A stretch of 21,040 nucleotides of DNA from Streptomyces sp. NRRL B-24484 (lineage in GTDB: Bacteria > Actinomycetota > Actinomycetes > Streptomycetales > Streptomycetaceae): assembly GCF_000717715.1 (NCBI RefSeq), contig NZ_JOAI01000074.1, positions 1 through 21,040 on the forward strand, written 5' to 3'. Position 1 is the first letter of the stretch. Each line of letters starts with the position of its first letter. Below, piece after piece: positions 6,975 through 13,755 of this stretch. The position numbers and the translations under genes were made by a program. The notes under the pieces are model-generated. The model was not told the DNA's origin. It was given only the letters and a program-made list of their open reading frames with translations, and ran no database searches.

Positions 6975-7042
6975 GATCGAGGGCCGGAAGGGGCGCCAAC
7001 CCCTTCCGGCATGAAGAAGTATACCGCATTTAAGCGCTGTTT
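6975..7042 (-). promoter_or_regulatory. Conserved promoter-hairpin element, copy 4
   Basis: Drives 6442-6951. The -10 is TATACT (7018-7023), close to the consensus TATAAT. The hairpin is one of the three best: an 11-bp stem GCCGGAAGGGG (6983-6993) with its exact complement (7000-7010) around the six-base loop (TTGGCG on the minus strand). Confidence 0.87.
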
Positions 7043-7064
7043 GTGAGTGTTTCTGTTCCGCTGC

Positions 7065-7625
7065 TCAGTCCTGCCGAGCGGTGACCTTGCTCGATTCCGC
7101 GCCGCCGGTGCCGGCCGGGTCGTGGTCGGCCGCGATGAACTCGTTGGCAATGCCTGTCAGGTGGACGCACTCCACGCGCCGCCCCTCCGGGTCCAGGCGG
7201 CGGCACGTCGCGCCGGCCAGGATCGCTCGAGCCATCCATCGCTGGGCGCGCTCAGCGTCCTTGACGCCCGCGTCCGTCGAGGTTTCGCGCGTCGCGGGCC
7301 AGGTCAGGATCTGCCGGGCGGGTTGGGTGCGCTCGTCGTCGCCCAGGCGCAGCAGGCGCCGGGCCTCCGCTAGCGCGTCCGCCCAGACCTGGCTGTACGC
7401 GGCCCCGTGCGCTGCGCGGGCGATCTCCGACGCGGCGAGGCGACCCGCCTCGGTGAGTCGGAAGCTGGGTGACTGCCCGTCAGTGAGCGGCTGGGCCAGG
7501 CCGCGCCGCACCAGCCCCGCCACCGTGGCCGGGTTGCCGTGCACTGCGTGACCCTGGGAAGTGAGGGCGGTCAGGAGCGAGTCGTTCATGGCCGGGGTCG
7601 GTTCTGTGTCGCGGGAGTTCAGCAC
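7065..7625 (-). CDS. Hypothetical protein, possible winged-helix N-terminal region
   Basis: The 186-residue product is not recognised. GTG at 7625 has AAGGAG 5 nt upstream; the internal ATG (residue 13) has none. Residues about 15-68 resemble a winged helix: LLTALTSQGH, ATVAGLVRRGLAQPL, SFRLTEAGRLAASE, comparable to the protein at 639-1256. A basic helical section follows (about 78-140, WADALAEARRLLRLGDDER; AERAQRWMARAI), then CRRLDPEGRRVECVHLTG. The C terminus is disordered. It is a single-gene unit led by copy 5, and its stop lies only about 22 bases upstream of copy 4, with no hairpin in between. Confidence 0.8.
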   Translation of the reverse strand: MLNSRDTEPTPAMNDSLLTALTSQGHAVHGNPATVAGLVRRGLAQPLTDGQSPSFRLTEAGRLAASEIARAAHGAAYSQVWADALAEARRLLRLGDDERTQPARQILTWPATRETSTDAGVKDAERAQRWMARAILAGATCRRLDPEGRRVECVHLTGIANEFIAADHDPAGTGGAESSKVTARQD

Positions 7626-7642
7626 GGGGGCTCCTTGGGCCG

Positions 7643-7713
7643 GATCGGTGGGCGGCAGGGGCGCCAACCCCCGCCGACATGAGAAGCATACCACATATGA
7701 GTCTTGCTTTGTG
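7643..7713 (-). promoter_or_regulatory. Conserved promoter-hairpin element, copy 5
   Basis: Drives 7065-7625. The -10 TATGCT (7685-7690) is in TGTGGTATGCT. The hairpin (about 7652-7676) has CGGCGGGGG against CCCCTGCCG: relative to copy 4 the pair next to the G run has changed on both sides (C-G), with one G-T pair. Confidence 0.87.
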
Positions 7714-7716
7714 GCA

Positions 7717-7745
7717 TGGGCAGGCAGGCTGAACCGGCCTGCCCA
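7717..7745 (-). terminator. GC hairpin after the first LPD29-like gene
   Basis: An 8-bp stem TGGGCAGG (7717-7724) with complement at 7738-7745; an alternative 7-bp register, GGCAGGC with GCCTGCC, also forms. It lies 19 bases past the stop and just upstream of copy 5. Confidence 0.5.
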
Positions 7746-7764
7746 CCCACGCCGATGCCCGGCG

Positions 7765-8397
7765 CTACAGGCACAGGCGCGAGCCATCCGGCGCCTCCAC
7801 GTCCAGCGACAGGTAGTAGTTCACGTGGAAGTAGTCCGTGGCGATGTCGCTGCCGTCGAAGTTGTAGGCGTTCGCGAGTGCCCGCAGCTCGTCGGCCAGG
7901 GCGTTCATCGGCTCCGTCGCGACCTTCCGGGGGTATCCGCGGTCGTCCTTGATCGTCCACGCCCATTCGGCGTCGGGGACCTTGACCGTCATCCGCACGG
8001 CGCTGCCGCCCGAGAAGTACTCCCGCCGGACCGAGAACTTGACCCCGGCCGGCGCGTCGCCGATGGCGTTGGGCAGCTTGACGGTGCCGGGGCCGTCGTC
8101 GGGGCCGGCCTTCGCGGCGAGCTTGCGGGCCAGCTTGATGTCCTGCCGGATCAGCGCGGCAATCTCGGTGGTCGAGAGCCGGCCGTCGTACTTCTGCCCG
8201 TACCAGATCGGCAGGCTCGCCCATCCCCCGCCGCGCTTCTCGCCCTCGTCGTCGGCGGCCTTCTGTGCGGCCAGCACGCGGGTGAGGGCGCGTTCGGCCG
8301 CGGCGCGCTCCTCGGGCGAGGTGCGCTCGTGGGCGATCAGGCCCTGCAGGTACTTGATGCGGGTCGGGCGGGCTTTGGTCTTCGTCGTGGTGGGCAT
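7765..8397 (-). CDS. LPD29-like protein, tandem paralogue A
   Basis: A 210-residue protein. Residues about 10-48 form a helical hairpin (RIKYLQGLIAHERTSPEERAAAERAL) similar to the N-terminal DUF2786-type region of some plasmid proteins. Then WYGQKYD (65-71), TEIAALIRQDIKLARKLAAKAG (77-98), VKFSVR (119-124), a strand pair, and NAYNFDGSDIATDYFHVNYYLSLDV (176-200). The order 'IRxDIK...VKFSVR...YN-DGSD-x-TDYF' resembles the large polyvalent protein-associated domain 29 family as I remember it. That family is found on mobile elements and has no defined activity. ATG at 8397 follows GGAGG by 8 nt. Single-gene unit from copy 6; closely similar to the next gene upstream. Confidence 0.85.
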   Translation of the reverse strand: MPTTTKTKARPTRIKYLQGLIAHERTSPEERAAAERALTRVLAAQKAADDEGEKRGGGWASLPIWYGQKYDGRLSTTEIAALIRQDIKLARKLAAKAGPDDGPGTVKLPNAIGDAPAGVKFSVRREYFSGGSAVRMTVKVPDAEWAWTIKDDRGYPRKVATEPMNALADELRALANAYNFDGSDIATDYFHVNYYLSLDVEAPDGSRLCL

Positions 8398-8424
8398 GAT
8401 GCGAGCCTCCGTCGGGGGCGGGTG

Positions 8425-8494
8425 GGATCGGGTGGCCGGAGGGGCGCCAACCCCTGCTGACGTAAAAAGCATACCACATGTGGAGTCTGTTTTG
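8425..8494 (-). promoter_or_regulatory. Conserved promoter-hairpin element, copy 6
   Basis: Drives paralogue A. -10 TATGCT at 8468-8473. The conserved ATGTCGG is ACGTCAG here, so this copy has no leader start codon, yet the rest is intact. Hairpin about 8435-8460, with the usual loop. Confidence 0.85.
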
Positions 8495-8534
8495 CGGTGT
8501 GGGTGCTGCGGAGAGTCCGCAGCACCCACACCGC
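8494..8534 (-). terminator. 19-bp perfect hairpin after paralogue B
   Basis: A perfect 19-bp stem (8494-8512 with 8516-8534) with a 3-base loop, starting 2 bases beyond the stop codon at 8537 and abutting copy 6. This is the strongest hairpin in the window. Confidence 0.75.
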
Positions 8535-8536
8535 GC

Positions 8537-9157
8537 CTAGGCGTTGCCCCAGTAGCCGTCCGTCGACTCGATCCGCAGCGACAGGTAGTAGTTCCGGTGG
8601 AAGTAGTCCGTGGTGATGTCGCTGCCGTCGAAGTTGTACGCGTTCCCGAGCGTCTTCAACTCGACGGCCAGGGTCCGCATCGTCTCCGTCGGGACCTTCA
8701 CCGGGTGGCCGTTGTGGTCCTTGGTGGTCCACGCCCATGCCGGGTCCGTGTTCTGCACCGTGATGTCGATCGCGTTCCCATGGCGGGAGCGGACGGAGAA
8801 CTTGACCCCGGCCGGCGCGTCGCCGATGGGGTTGGGCAGCTTGACGGTGCCGGGGCCGTCGTCGGGGCCGGCCTTCGCGGCCAGCTTGCGGGCCAGCTTG
8901 ATGTCCTGCCGGATCAGCGCGGCAATCTCGGTGACCGTCAGCTTGCGGTCGTACTTCTCGCCGTACCACATCGGCAACCCGTTCGGCCGGGCTCCTCCCT
9001 GCCGCTCGGCGCTGTCGCCTGCGGCGGCCTCGGCGGCGCGGACGCGAGCCAGGGCGCGCTCGGCAGCGGCACGCTCCTCGGGGGAGGTGCGCGGGTGGTC
9101 GATCAGGTTCTGCAGGAACTGGATGCGGTTCGGGCGGGGCTTGGTCGTCGCGGGCAC
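8537..9157 (-). CDS. LPD29-like protein, tandem paralogue B
   Basis: A 206-residue paralogue of the gene at 7765-8397, with the same order of features: RIQFLQNLIDHPRTSPEER, WYGEKYD, TEIAALIRQDIKLARKLAAKAG, VKFSVR, and NAYNFDGSDITTDYFHRNYYLSL near the end. Differences are concentrated in the linker after the first helices, in the strand between VKFSVR and NAYN, and at the C terminus. GTG at 9157 with GGAGG 8 nt upstream. It is its own unit from copy 7 and ends in the strong 19-bp hairpin. The two paralogues share a nearly identical 138-bp segment, while their flanks have diverged. Function unknown. Confidence 0.85.
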   Translation of the reverse strand: MPATTKPRPNRIQFLQNLIDHPRTSPEERAAAERALARVRAAEAAAGDSAERQGGARPNGLPMWYGEKYDRKLTVTEIAALIRQDIKLARKLAAKAGPDDGPGTVKLPNPIGDAPAGVKFSVRSRHGNAIDITVQNTDPAWAWTTKDHNGHPVKVPTETMRTLAVELKTLGNAYNFDGSDITTDYFHRNYYLSLRIESTDGYWGNA

Positions 9158-9178
9158 GGTCGTGTCCTCCGTCGGGGG

Positions 9179-9251
9179 CGGGTCGAGTGGCCGGAGGGGC
9201 GCCAACCCCTGCCGACAGAAAGAAGCTTACCACATTCAAGTCTTGATTGGG
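9179..9251 (-). promoter_or_regulatory. Conserved promoter-hairpin element, copy 7
   Basis: Drives paralogue B. The -10 is TAAGCT (9224-9229). The conserved ATG is CTG (CTGTCGG), as in copy 2. Hairpin about 9191-9215. Confidence 0.85.
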
Positions 9252-9272
9252 GGCATGCTGGTGTCAGTCCGA

Positions 9273-9632
9273 TCAGCCGCCGCGCTCCTGGGCTTCGTAG
9301 TGGTCGAACCAGCGGCCCATGACCGCGCGCCACTGCTCGTACGCCACGGCGAACTCGCCGGCGCCAGGCGGGCTGGCCTCGACGAACCACGACGCGAAGT
9401 TCTCCGCCATCCGCAGGGAGCACCGGCTGGCCGCCCACTCCCGTGCGGCCGCTCGAGCCGTGACCCGCTCCGGGTGCGTGCAGGCCGGCCGCGGCCCGTT
9501 CAGGGGTCGTTCGATCGCTGCGCCGCACACGCAGCTGCCGCCGACGGTCGGCCCCGGTGGCCCGTCCGCCGCGGGCGGAGTGAGGTCGAACAGCGCGTCC
9601 TGGTCGGCGCCGGCGTGCGGGCGTCGGTTCAT
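9273..9632 (-). CDS. Hypothetical small protein with Cys cluster and N-terminal LFD motif
   Basis: A 119-residue protein. Near the N terminus is QDALFDL (11-17), followed by a proline-rich linker, then C34-V-C36 and C51-T-H53, a CxC...CxH arrangement that could hold a zinc ion, and a C-terminal helical half (70-116) with aromatic residues (FASWFVE; EQWRAVMGRWFDHYE). ATG at 9632 with AAGGGA 8 nt upstream. It follows the 9739-10680 gene with a strong hairpin between, and has no element of its own. Its stop lies 22 bases upstream of copy 7. Not recognised. Confidence 0.8.
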   Translation of the reverse strand: MNRRPHAGADQDALFDLTPPAADGPPGPTVGGSCVCGAAIERPLNGPRPACTHPERVTARAAAREWAASRCSLRMAENFASWFVEASPPGAGEFAVAYEQWRAVMGRWFDHYEAQERGG

Positions 9633-9694
9633 CGGGGGTGTCCCTTCCGGAGAGTGTGGGAAGCGCCGGGCGGTCGCCCGGCGGCGCGGGTGTG

Positions 9695-9727
9695 GGCCTG
9701 TCCGCCCCGTGCCGGGGCGGACAGGCC
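9695..9727 (-). terminator. 14-bp hairpin after the 9739-10680 gene
   Basis: A perfect 14-bp stem (9695-9708 with 9714-9727) and a 5-base loop, 12 bases after the stop codon. No T tract. Confidence 0.65.
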
Positions 9728-9738
9728 GCCATTTGGCG

Positions 9739-10680
9739 TCAGTCCTGCAGGGTGCGCAGACCGGCCAGCGTCCCGAGAAGGGCGACCGCCCAGGGCCCGG
9801 GGAGGTCATCGAAATGCAGGTCCACCAGGCCGTTGTCGAAGAGTGAGACGCGGACCGCGACGTCCTCGCCGACCCCCGGGACGTAGCCGGACAGGGTCCG
9901 TACGTCCTCGTCCCCGCGGTGCCGGTCGACCTCCGGGAGCAGCTCGCCGACCCGAGCGGCCAGCCGCGTCCGCAAGTCGAGTTCGCGTTGCCGCTCGGCG
10001 TTGAACTCCATGATCGCGGACCTGACGGACCGGTAGCGGGGCAGCAGATGGCGGAAGACCTGCCATGCCAGGACCTCGGGGGCGCGCCCGGCCGCGACGG
10101 ACACGACCGCGTGCTCCTTCGGGCCGAACGGACGGAGCGTGTCCGGGTAGAGGCCGGTGACCGACACACGGGCCCGCCCACGGCGGTTGGCGCGACGGTG
10201 GGTCCGGAGCGCGGAACCGTCGCCGTGCCGCAGGATCCGGCCGTCCCCGTCGGCGGGGTGCGCCGGGTCGACGGTCCACCCGCGGCCGATCAGCGCCGCT
10301 ACCGCTGTTGCCGTGTACCAGTCGGCGCTGACCTCGCGGATGCGCTGCTGCACGGCGTCCAGTAGCACCGTGACCTCTTGCCGCCAGGCGTCGAGGCCGC
10401 GAGCCTCCATCCCGAGCTCGGGCGACTGGTGCACTGGGAGCGTGGTCCGCCGTTCCGGGCCGCTGCGCAGCACGGCCTGCAGCCCCGTGTAGTCGGACAG
10501 GGTTCCGTCGAGCTCGCCGTTCACATCGCAGATCCAGATCTCGCTCTCGTCCGGCAGTTTGACCACCATCCGGTCGAGCGTGAGGTGTCCGTCGAAGTGG
10601 AAGGAGATTCCGCGTGCGGTCGCGGCCCGGGCCAGGGCCTCCTCCAGCGGGTCCTCGGCGGTGAAAAGGGTCTCGGACAC
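9739..10680 (-). CDS. Hypothetical protein
   Basis: A 313-residue protein, not recognised. GTG at 10680 has AGGAG 5-6 nt upstream; the frame also runs in from the leader of copy 8 (in-frame ATG at 10743). N terminus: SETLFTAEDP, then a compact domain (about 15-115) with FHFDGHLTLDRMVVKLPDES and IWICDVNGELDGTLSDY. The middle (about 117-215) has SADWYTATAVAALIGRGWTVDP and a basic RTHRRANRRGRARVSVTG. The C-terminal third has a long helix (about 240-268, FNAERQRELDLRTRLAARVGELL) and a final strand-rich part (SLFDNGLVDLHFDDLPGPWAV). No membrane or metal motif. First gene of the copy 8 unit. Confidence 0.82.
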   Translation of the reverse strand: MSETLFTAEDPLEEALARAATARGISFHFDGHLTLDRMVVKLPDESEIWICDVNGELDGTLSDYTGLQAVLRSGPERRTTLPVHQSPELGMEARGLDAWRQEVTVLLDAVQQRIREVSADWYTATAVAALIGRGWTVDPAHPADGDGRILRHGDGSALRTHRRANRRGRARVSVTGLYPDTLRPFGPKEHAVVSVAAGRAPEVLAWQVFRHLLPRYRSVRSAIMEFNAERQRELDLRTRLAARVGELLPEVDRHRGDEDVRTLSGYVPGVGEDVAVRVSLFDNGLVDLHFDDLPGPWAVALLGTLAGLRTLQD

Positions 10681-10701
10681 AGGCGCTCCTGCGGGGTCGG
10701 C

Positions 10702-10776
10702 GGATCGGGTGGTCGGGGAGGGGCGCCAACCCCTCTCCGACATAAATAAGCATACCACATTTGAGGTGTTAGTGAT
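10702..10776 (-). promoter_or_regulatory. Conserved promoter-hairpin element, copy 8
   Basis: Drives 9739-10680. -10 TATGCT at 10749-10754. The hairpin (about 10713-10740) has one extra base per arm compared with copy 4 (CGGAGAGGGG against CCCCTCCCCG), keeping GGGG/CCCC around the loop, with one A-C mismatch. The leader ATG is in frame with the gene. Confidence 0.85.
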
Positions 10777-10815
10777 GGCGTTTGTCGCGTCACCTGCCCG
10801 GCAGACCCCGCACCC

Positions 10816-11394
10816 TCACGCCCCATCGGGCGTGATGCCGGCGAACGTCGCCCGGGCCCTGCGGGCGAAGCGGCGGACCAGGCCGGGGGCGTCGTCGGGG
10901 AAGGTGTCCCGCCAGACGCCGCCGGGCTGGGCGCTGTCGGGGTCGTCGTTCAGCAGCTCCCAGACCAGGGTGTCCTCCATGCCGACGTACAGGGTGCGCA
11001 GACCGGAGCGGGTGGTCAGGTCGACCGCCGTGCAGTACAGCTCGTGGCCGACCGCCTCCGTCCTGGCGGGGATGCCGACGGCGGTCAGTGCGTCGGTGAC
11101 CAGCCGGGCCCGGGCCGTGTTGGGCAGGTGGGCCGGGTGCAGCCGCCAGTCGGCCGGGGTGCCCCACCCCGTGGCCTGCACCTCCCGGGGGCCACGGTCG
11201 GCGGTGCTGGCCAGGGTGAGGCGCACCGCCGGGCGGGGAAGGGTCGTTCCGTCGCCGGACGGCGAGGGGATGCTGACCGCCTCGATACCGAGGACGGCCG
11301 CGTTGCGGACGTGCGGGCCGGGGAAGACGTCGCCGCCGGAGCGGTAGGGGTCGGTCTCGCCGGTGTAGGTGAACGGCTGGTGTGCGGTGGACAT
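10816..11394 (-). CDS. Hypothetical protein
   Basis: A 192-residue protein, not recognised. ATG at 11394; GGAGAG lies 7 nt upstream. The N-terminal half is rich in Pro and Gly and looks like beta structure (PAVRLTLASTADRG; VQATGWGTPADWRLHPAHLP), while the C-terminal half mixes helix and strand (LVTDALTAVGIPARTEAVGHELYCTAVDL, TLYVGMEDTLVWELLNDDP) and ends with a basic FARRARATF. It lies 87 bases after a gene of the copy 9 unit with a hairpin between, and its stop is about 40 bases upstream of copy 8. Confidence 0.78.
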   Translation of the reverse strand: MSTAHQPFTYTGETDPYRSGGDVFPGPHVRNAAVLGIEAVSIPSPSGDGTTLPRPAVRLTLASTADRGPREVQATGWGTPADWRLHPAHLPNTARARLVTDALTAVGIPARTEAVGHELYCTAVDLTTRSGLRTLYVGMEDTLVWELLNDDPDSAQPGGVWRDTFPDDAPGLVRRFARRARATFAGITPDGA

Positions 11395-11424
11395 ATCGGT
11401 GCTCTCCGGGTCTCGGTGGGCCGG

Positions 11425-11448
11425 GCGGCGCGCGCGGTGGCGCGCCGC
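11425..11448 (-). terminator. GC hairpin within the copy 9 unit
   Basis: An 8-bp stem GCGGCGCG (11425-11432) with complement at 11441-11448 and an 8-nt loop, about 34 bases past the stop at 11482. Confidence 0.4.
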
Positions 11449-11481
11449 TCGGTGGCGGGGCGGTCCAGCGTTGGCGGGTCG

Positions 11482-11811
11482 TCAGCCGGTCGGGATGTCG
11501 GTCCGCGTCAGGGTCGAGGGGTGCCGGAACCGGATGGCGGCGCTGCTGCCGTTCCGCTCCCACCCGCCGTGGCCCCACCCGGCGCTCACGAAGGTCTCCG
11601 TGAGGACGGCCGCGATCTCCTGGAGGAACAGGGGGCCGATGTCGGCGCTGCGCACGGTGGCGACGACTCCGCTGCGGATGAACGAGAAGGTGATCCGGCC
11701 CGGGGTGAACGCGCCGATCGGCAGCGCGCCAAGGGCGACGGCGATCACCGGCGCGGCCGCGCCGACGATCTCGGCCGGGTTCGGGGTGTCGGGAAGGGCG
11801 TTCGCGGACAA
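11482..11811 (-). CDS. Hypothetical small protein with hydrophobic N-terminal segment
   Basis: A 109-residue protein. The best start is TTG at 11811, with GGAGG 5 nt upstream; there is no ATG or GTG with a ribosome site. Residues about 15-35 (IVGAAAPVIAVALGALPIGAF) form an uncharged stretch long enough for one membrane helix, though Pro at two positions weakens this. The rest has a strand (TFSFIRSGVVATV), a helix (LFLQEIAAVLTETFVSAGW) and a Ser/Arg-rich end. The copy 9 leader reads into it in frame. If membrane-bound it would stand apart from its soluble neighbours. Confidence 0.65.
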   Translation of the reverse strand: MSANALPDTPNPAEIVGAAAPVIAVALGALPIGAFTPGRITFSFIRSGVVATVRSADIGPLFLQEIAAVLTETFVSAGWGHGGWERNGSSAAIRFRHPSTLTRTDIPTG

Positions 11812-11833
11812 GGCGGCCTCCTGGGGCGGGATG

Positions 11834-11905
11834 CGGATCGGGCGGCCGGTGAGGGCGCCAACCCCCATCGACAAGAAAAAGAATACCACATTTGTGTGTC
11901 GCATG
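11834..11905 (-). promoter_or_regulatory. Conserved promoter-hairpin element, copy 9
   Basis: Drives 11482-11811. The -10 is TATTCT (11880-11885). It is the most diverged of the complete copies: ATGTCGG is TTGTCGA and the hairpin (about 11843-11868) is shorter, GATGGGGG against CCCTCACC, held by G-C, T-A and one G-T pair. Confidence 0.8.
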
Positions 11906-11936
11906 AGGGGTGGCGTTCGATCCGGGGCCTTCCGGT

Positions 11937-11962
11937 CGGCGGGGCGGGGTGCCGCCCCGCCG
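11937..11962 (-). terminator. 11-bp hairpin after the 11968-12672 gene
   Basis: A perfect 11-bp stem (11937-11947 with 11952-11962) with a 4-base loop, 5 bases past the stop codon and about 30 bases upstream of copy 9. Confidence 0.62.
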
Positions 11963-11967
11963 GGTCG

Positions 11968-12672
11968 TCAGGCGGTGGTGGTCATCTCCTTGGGCGAGCA
12001 CCCGCCCCAGGCGCGCGTCGGGTCGTGCTCGGTCGCAACCCGACGGCACCGGATGCACTCGGGCCCCCACGCCTCCGGCTCCTGGGCCGGCTGCGCCGTG
12101 TACACGGCCTGGCTCCAAGGGGTGCCGCAGGGGGCGAAGCGGACCGCGCCGTCCGGCATCAGCAGTGCCCAGCCCTGCGGCCAGTCGAATGGGCCCGGCT
12201 GCAGTGCGCGTTCCACGGCCTGGCGCAGGCCGAACGCCCGCCACGGTCGGGGGGTGTCGTCGGGGCCGGTGACCAGGTAGGCGCCTTCGGGGATCTGGTG
12301 GTGCGGCCGGTTGACGACCGTGCCGGACTGCGGGTCGGGGACGAACATGACCGCGTTGTGGTGGTCGCCCTGCCGGTAGTAGACGGTCCCGTCGGCGTCG
12401 ACTGCGGCGCTGCTGGCGAGCCAGAAGCGCATGCTGTTCTTGATGAAGTTGCGCACCTCGACGCCCGTGACCTCGCGCTTGCCGTACCAGATCAACTCCC
12501 GCACGGGGTAGCCGGCCTCGTCCTGGCCGTAGTGCTGGGTGTACCGGCCGTGCAGCGGGACCTCCTCCAGCAGTAGCCGGGCCGGGCCGGTGTACCACTG
12601 CGGGTCGGGGAGGGGGGTGATCGGTTTGCCGGGCAGGGGCTGGCGGGGCGGGGCGGCGGTCGGCTGGGTCAC
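11968..12672 (-). CDS. Hypothetical protein with C-terminal CxxC
   Basis: A 234-residue protein. GTG at 12672 has AGGAG 6 nt upstream. The first 30 residues are Pro-rich and probably disordered. The body (about 26-195) is rich in Trp and Tyr, with short motifs WYTGPARLL, HGRYTQHYG, WYGKREVTGVEVRNFIKNSMRFWL, YYRQGDHHNAVMFVPDP and GWALLMPDGAVRFAP. The end has PC182, C206-IR-C209 and C225, which could bind zinc. Not recognised. Single-gene unit from copy 10, ending in an 11-bp hairpin. Confidence 0.83.
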   Translation of the reverse strand: MTQPTAAPPRQPLPGKPITPLPDPQWYTGPARLLLEEVPLHGRYTQHYGQDEAGYPVRELIWYGKREVTGVEVRNFIKNSMRFWLASSAAVDADGTVYYRQGDHHNAVMFVPDPQSGTVVNRPHHQIPEGAYLVTGPDDTPRPWRAFGLRQAVERALQPGPFDWPQGWALLMPDGAVRFAPCGTPWSQAVYTAQPAQEPEAWGPECIRCRRVATEHDPTRAWGGCSPKEMTTTA

Positions 12673-12691
12673 TGCTGGCTCCTCGGGCTCG

Positions 12692-12762
12692 GATCGGGCG
12701 GCCGGGAGGGGCGCCAACCCCTCCCGGCATGTAAAAGCATACCACATTTAGAGTCTAGTTTG
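12692..12762 (-). promoter_or_regulatory. Conserved promoter-hairpin element, copy 10
   Basis: Drives 11968-12672. -10 TATGCT at 12736-12741. The hairpin is a perfect 11-bp stem, 12701-12711 with 12718-12728: where copy 4 has A-T, this copy has G-C, changed on both arms. The stop codon of the upstream gene (12755) falls inside the element. Confidence 0.88.
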
Positions 12763-13036
12763 GCAGGTGGGAAAGGTTGTACAGGTGGGGGATCTGCTCG
12801 GCGGGGACCTCGCCCGGATTGGCGTCCCAGTCGTAGGCGCAGGTGCCGTAGTGGATTCCGGCGCGGCGCATCAGGGTCGGCTCGAAGTCCTCCGGGCCGA
12901 AGCCGTCGGGGTTGAGCAGGTTCTCGAACGCGCGGCGCGCGTCCTCCCGGCTGTCGGCGCGCACGTGCAGCACGATCGGGATTCCGTAGTAGCCGGGGCC
13001 CTCGGCGCGGTAGGCCTGGTCGGTCTGGTCGGTCAC
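12755..13036 (-). CDS. Hypothetical small protein
   Basis: A 93-residue acidic protein with GTG at 13036 and AAGGAG 4 nt upstream. It reads like a small alpha/beta (ferredoxin-like) domain: a strand (YYGIPIVLHVRADS, 16-29), a helix (REDARRAFENLL, 30-41) and a later IHYGTCAYDWD. The stop falls inside promoter element copy 10, so translation ends only about 13 bases before the extended -10 of the next unit and there is no room for a terminator. Second gene of the copy 11 unit. Not recognised. Confidence 0.78.
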   Translation of the reverse strand: MTDQTDQAYRAEGPGYYGIPIVLHVRADSREDARRAFENLLNPDGFGPEDFEPTLMRRAGIHYGTCAYDWDANPGEVPAEQIPHLYNLSHLPN

Positions 13037-13092
13037 GACTCTCCTTGCGGTGCGGTCGAGCGGGGGACGGTGGGCCGCCGGCCCGAGGTGGG

Positions 13093-13134
13093 CCGCGGCC
13101 GCCCGTGCGCGCTCGGCGGCGCGGGCGGCCGCGG
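13093..13134 (-). terminator. 13-bp hairpin within the copy 11 unit
   Basis: A perfect 13-bp stem (13093-13105 with 13122-13134) with a 16-base loop, 5 bases past the stop of the upstream gene. Another gene of the same unit follows, so it may not terminate fully. Confidence 0.6.
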
Positions 13135-13139
13135 GGCGG

Positions 13140-13664
13140 CTACTGCCGCTCGGCGCTGCGCTCGCGGACGACCAGCATCTTCGCCCGGTGACCGAGCCCG
13201 CACCGGAGCATGTCGTCGTCCACCCACCACGGGGCGCCGCTCACCTCGAAGTGGCGGTGCACGGTGCCGGGGCTGTGCGTGAGGTGCTTGTCGGTCCAGC
13301 CGGTCACCGTCGGGTAGGCGCTCGCGTCGCTGAGCCTGCACGCGAGCCGCATCCCCTCCTTGACGTCCTCGGCGGGAATCCACTCCAGCTCGCCGGTGGG
13401 GCCGCCGGGAACGATGGGGGAGCGCGCCGGCGGGGTGTACCCGACGGCCTTGTAGTGCTGCGCCAGGGAGGCCAGCAAGTCGCCGAACGTCGGCTGCGGC
13501 CCGGGCTTCCATTCGCCGCAGGGGCATTCGCCCAGGTAGCCCTCGAACGAGGGCAGGCGCAGCAGCTGGTGCGGCCGGTCCGGCTCGGCGCCGGCCTTGT
13601 TGAGCTCGGACTGGGCGGCCTGCGCGTACCGCATGCCGGGGGTGTCGTCGGTGGAGTAGGGCAT
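13140..13664 (-). CDS. Hypothetical protein
   Basis: A 174-residue protein, not recognised. ATG at 13664 with GAGGA 8 nt upstream. Residues 31-62 contain PHQLLRLPSFEGYLGECPCGEWKPG, with a CxC at 47-49, and LLASLAQHYKAVGY (63-76). The second half has WIPAEDVKEGMRLACRLSDASAYPTVTGW (95-123), HFEVSGAPWWVDDDMLRCGLGHRAKMLVVRERS (138-170). The C terminus is basic. The cysteines (C47, C49, C109, C155) are not arranged in an obvious zinc finger. First gene of the copy 11 unit. Confidence 0.82.
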   Translation of the reverse strand: MPYSTDDTPGMRYAQAAQSELNKAGAEPDRPHQLLRLPSFEGYLGECPCGEWKPGPQPTFGDLLASLAQHYKAVGYTPPARSPIVPGGPTGELEWIPAEDVKEGMRLACRLSDASAYPTVTGWTDKHLTHSPGTVHRHFEVSGAPWWVDDDMLRCGLGHRAKMLVVRERSAERQ

Positions 13665-13686
13665 CTGGTCCGTCCTCGGGCTGGGT

Positions 13687-13755
13687 GGATCGGGTGGCCG
13701 GAAGGGGCGCCAACCCCTTCCGGCATGAATAAGTATACCATATTTCGACGCCGTT
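13687..13755 (-). promoter_or_regulatory. Conserved promoter-hairpin element, copy 11
   Basis: Drives 13140-13664. -10 TATACT (13732-13737) in TATGGTATACT. The hairpin is identical to that of copy 4: an 11-bp stem at 13697-13707 with 13714-13724. The end of the GP88-type gene (stop at 13754) abuts the element. Confidence 0.88.
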
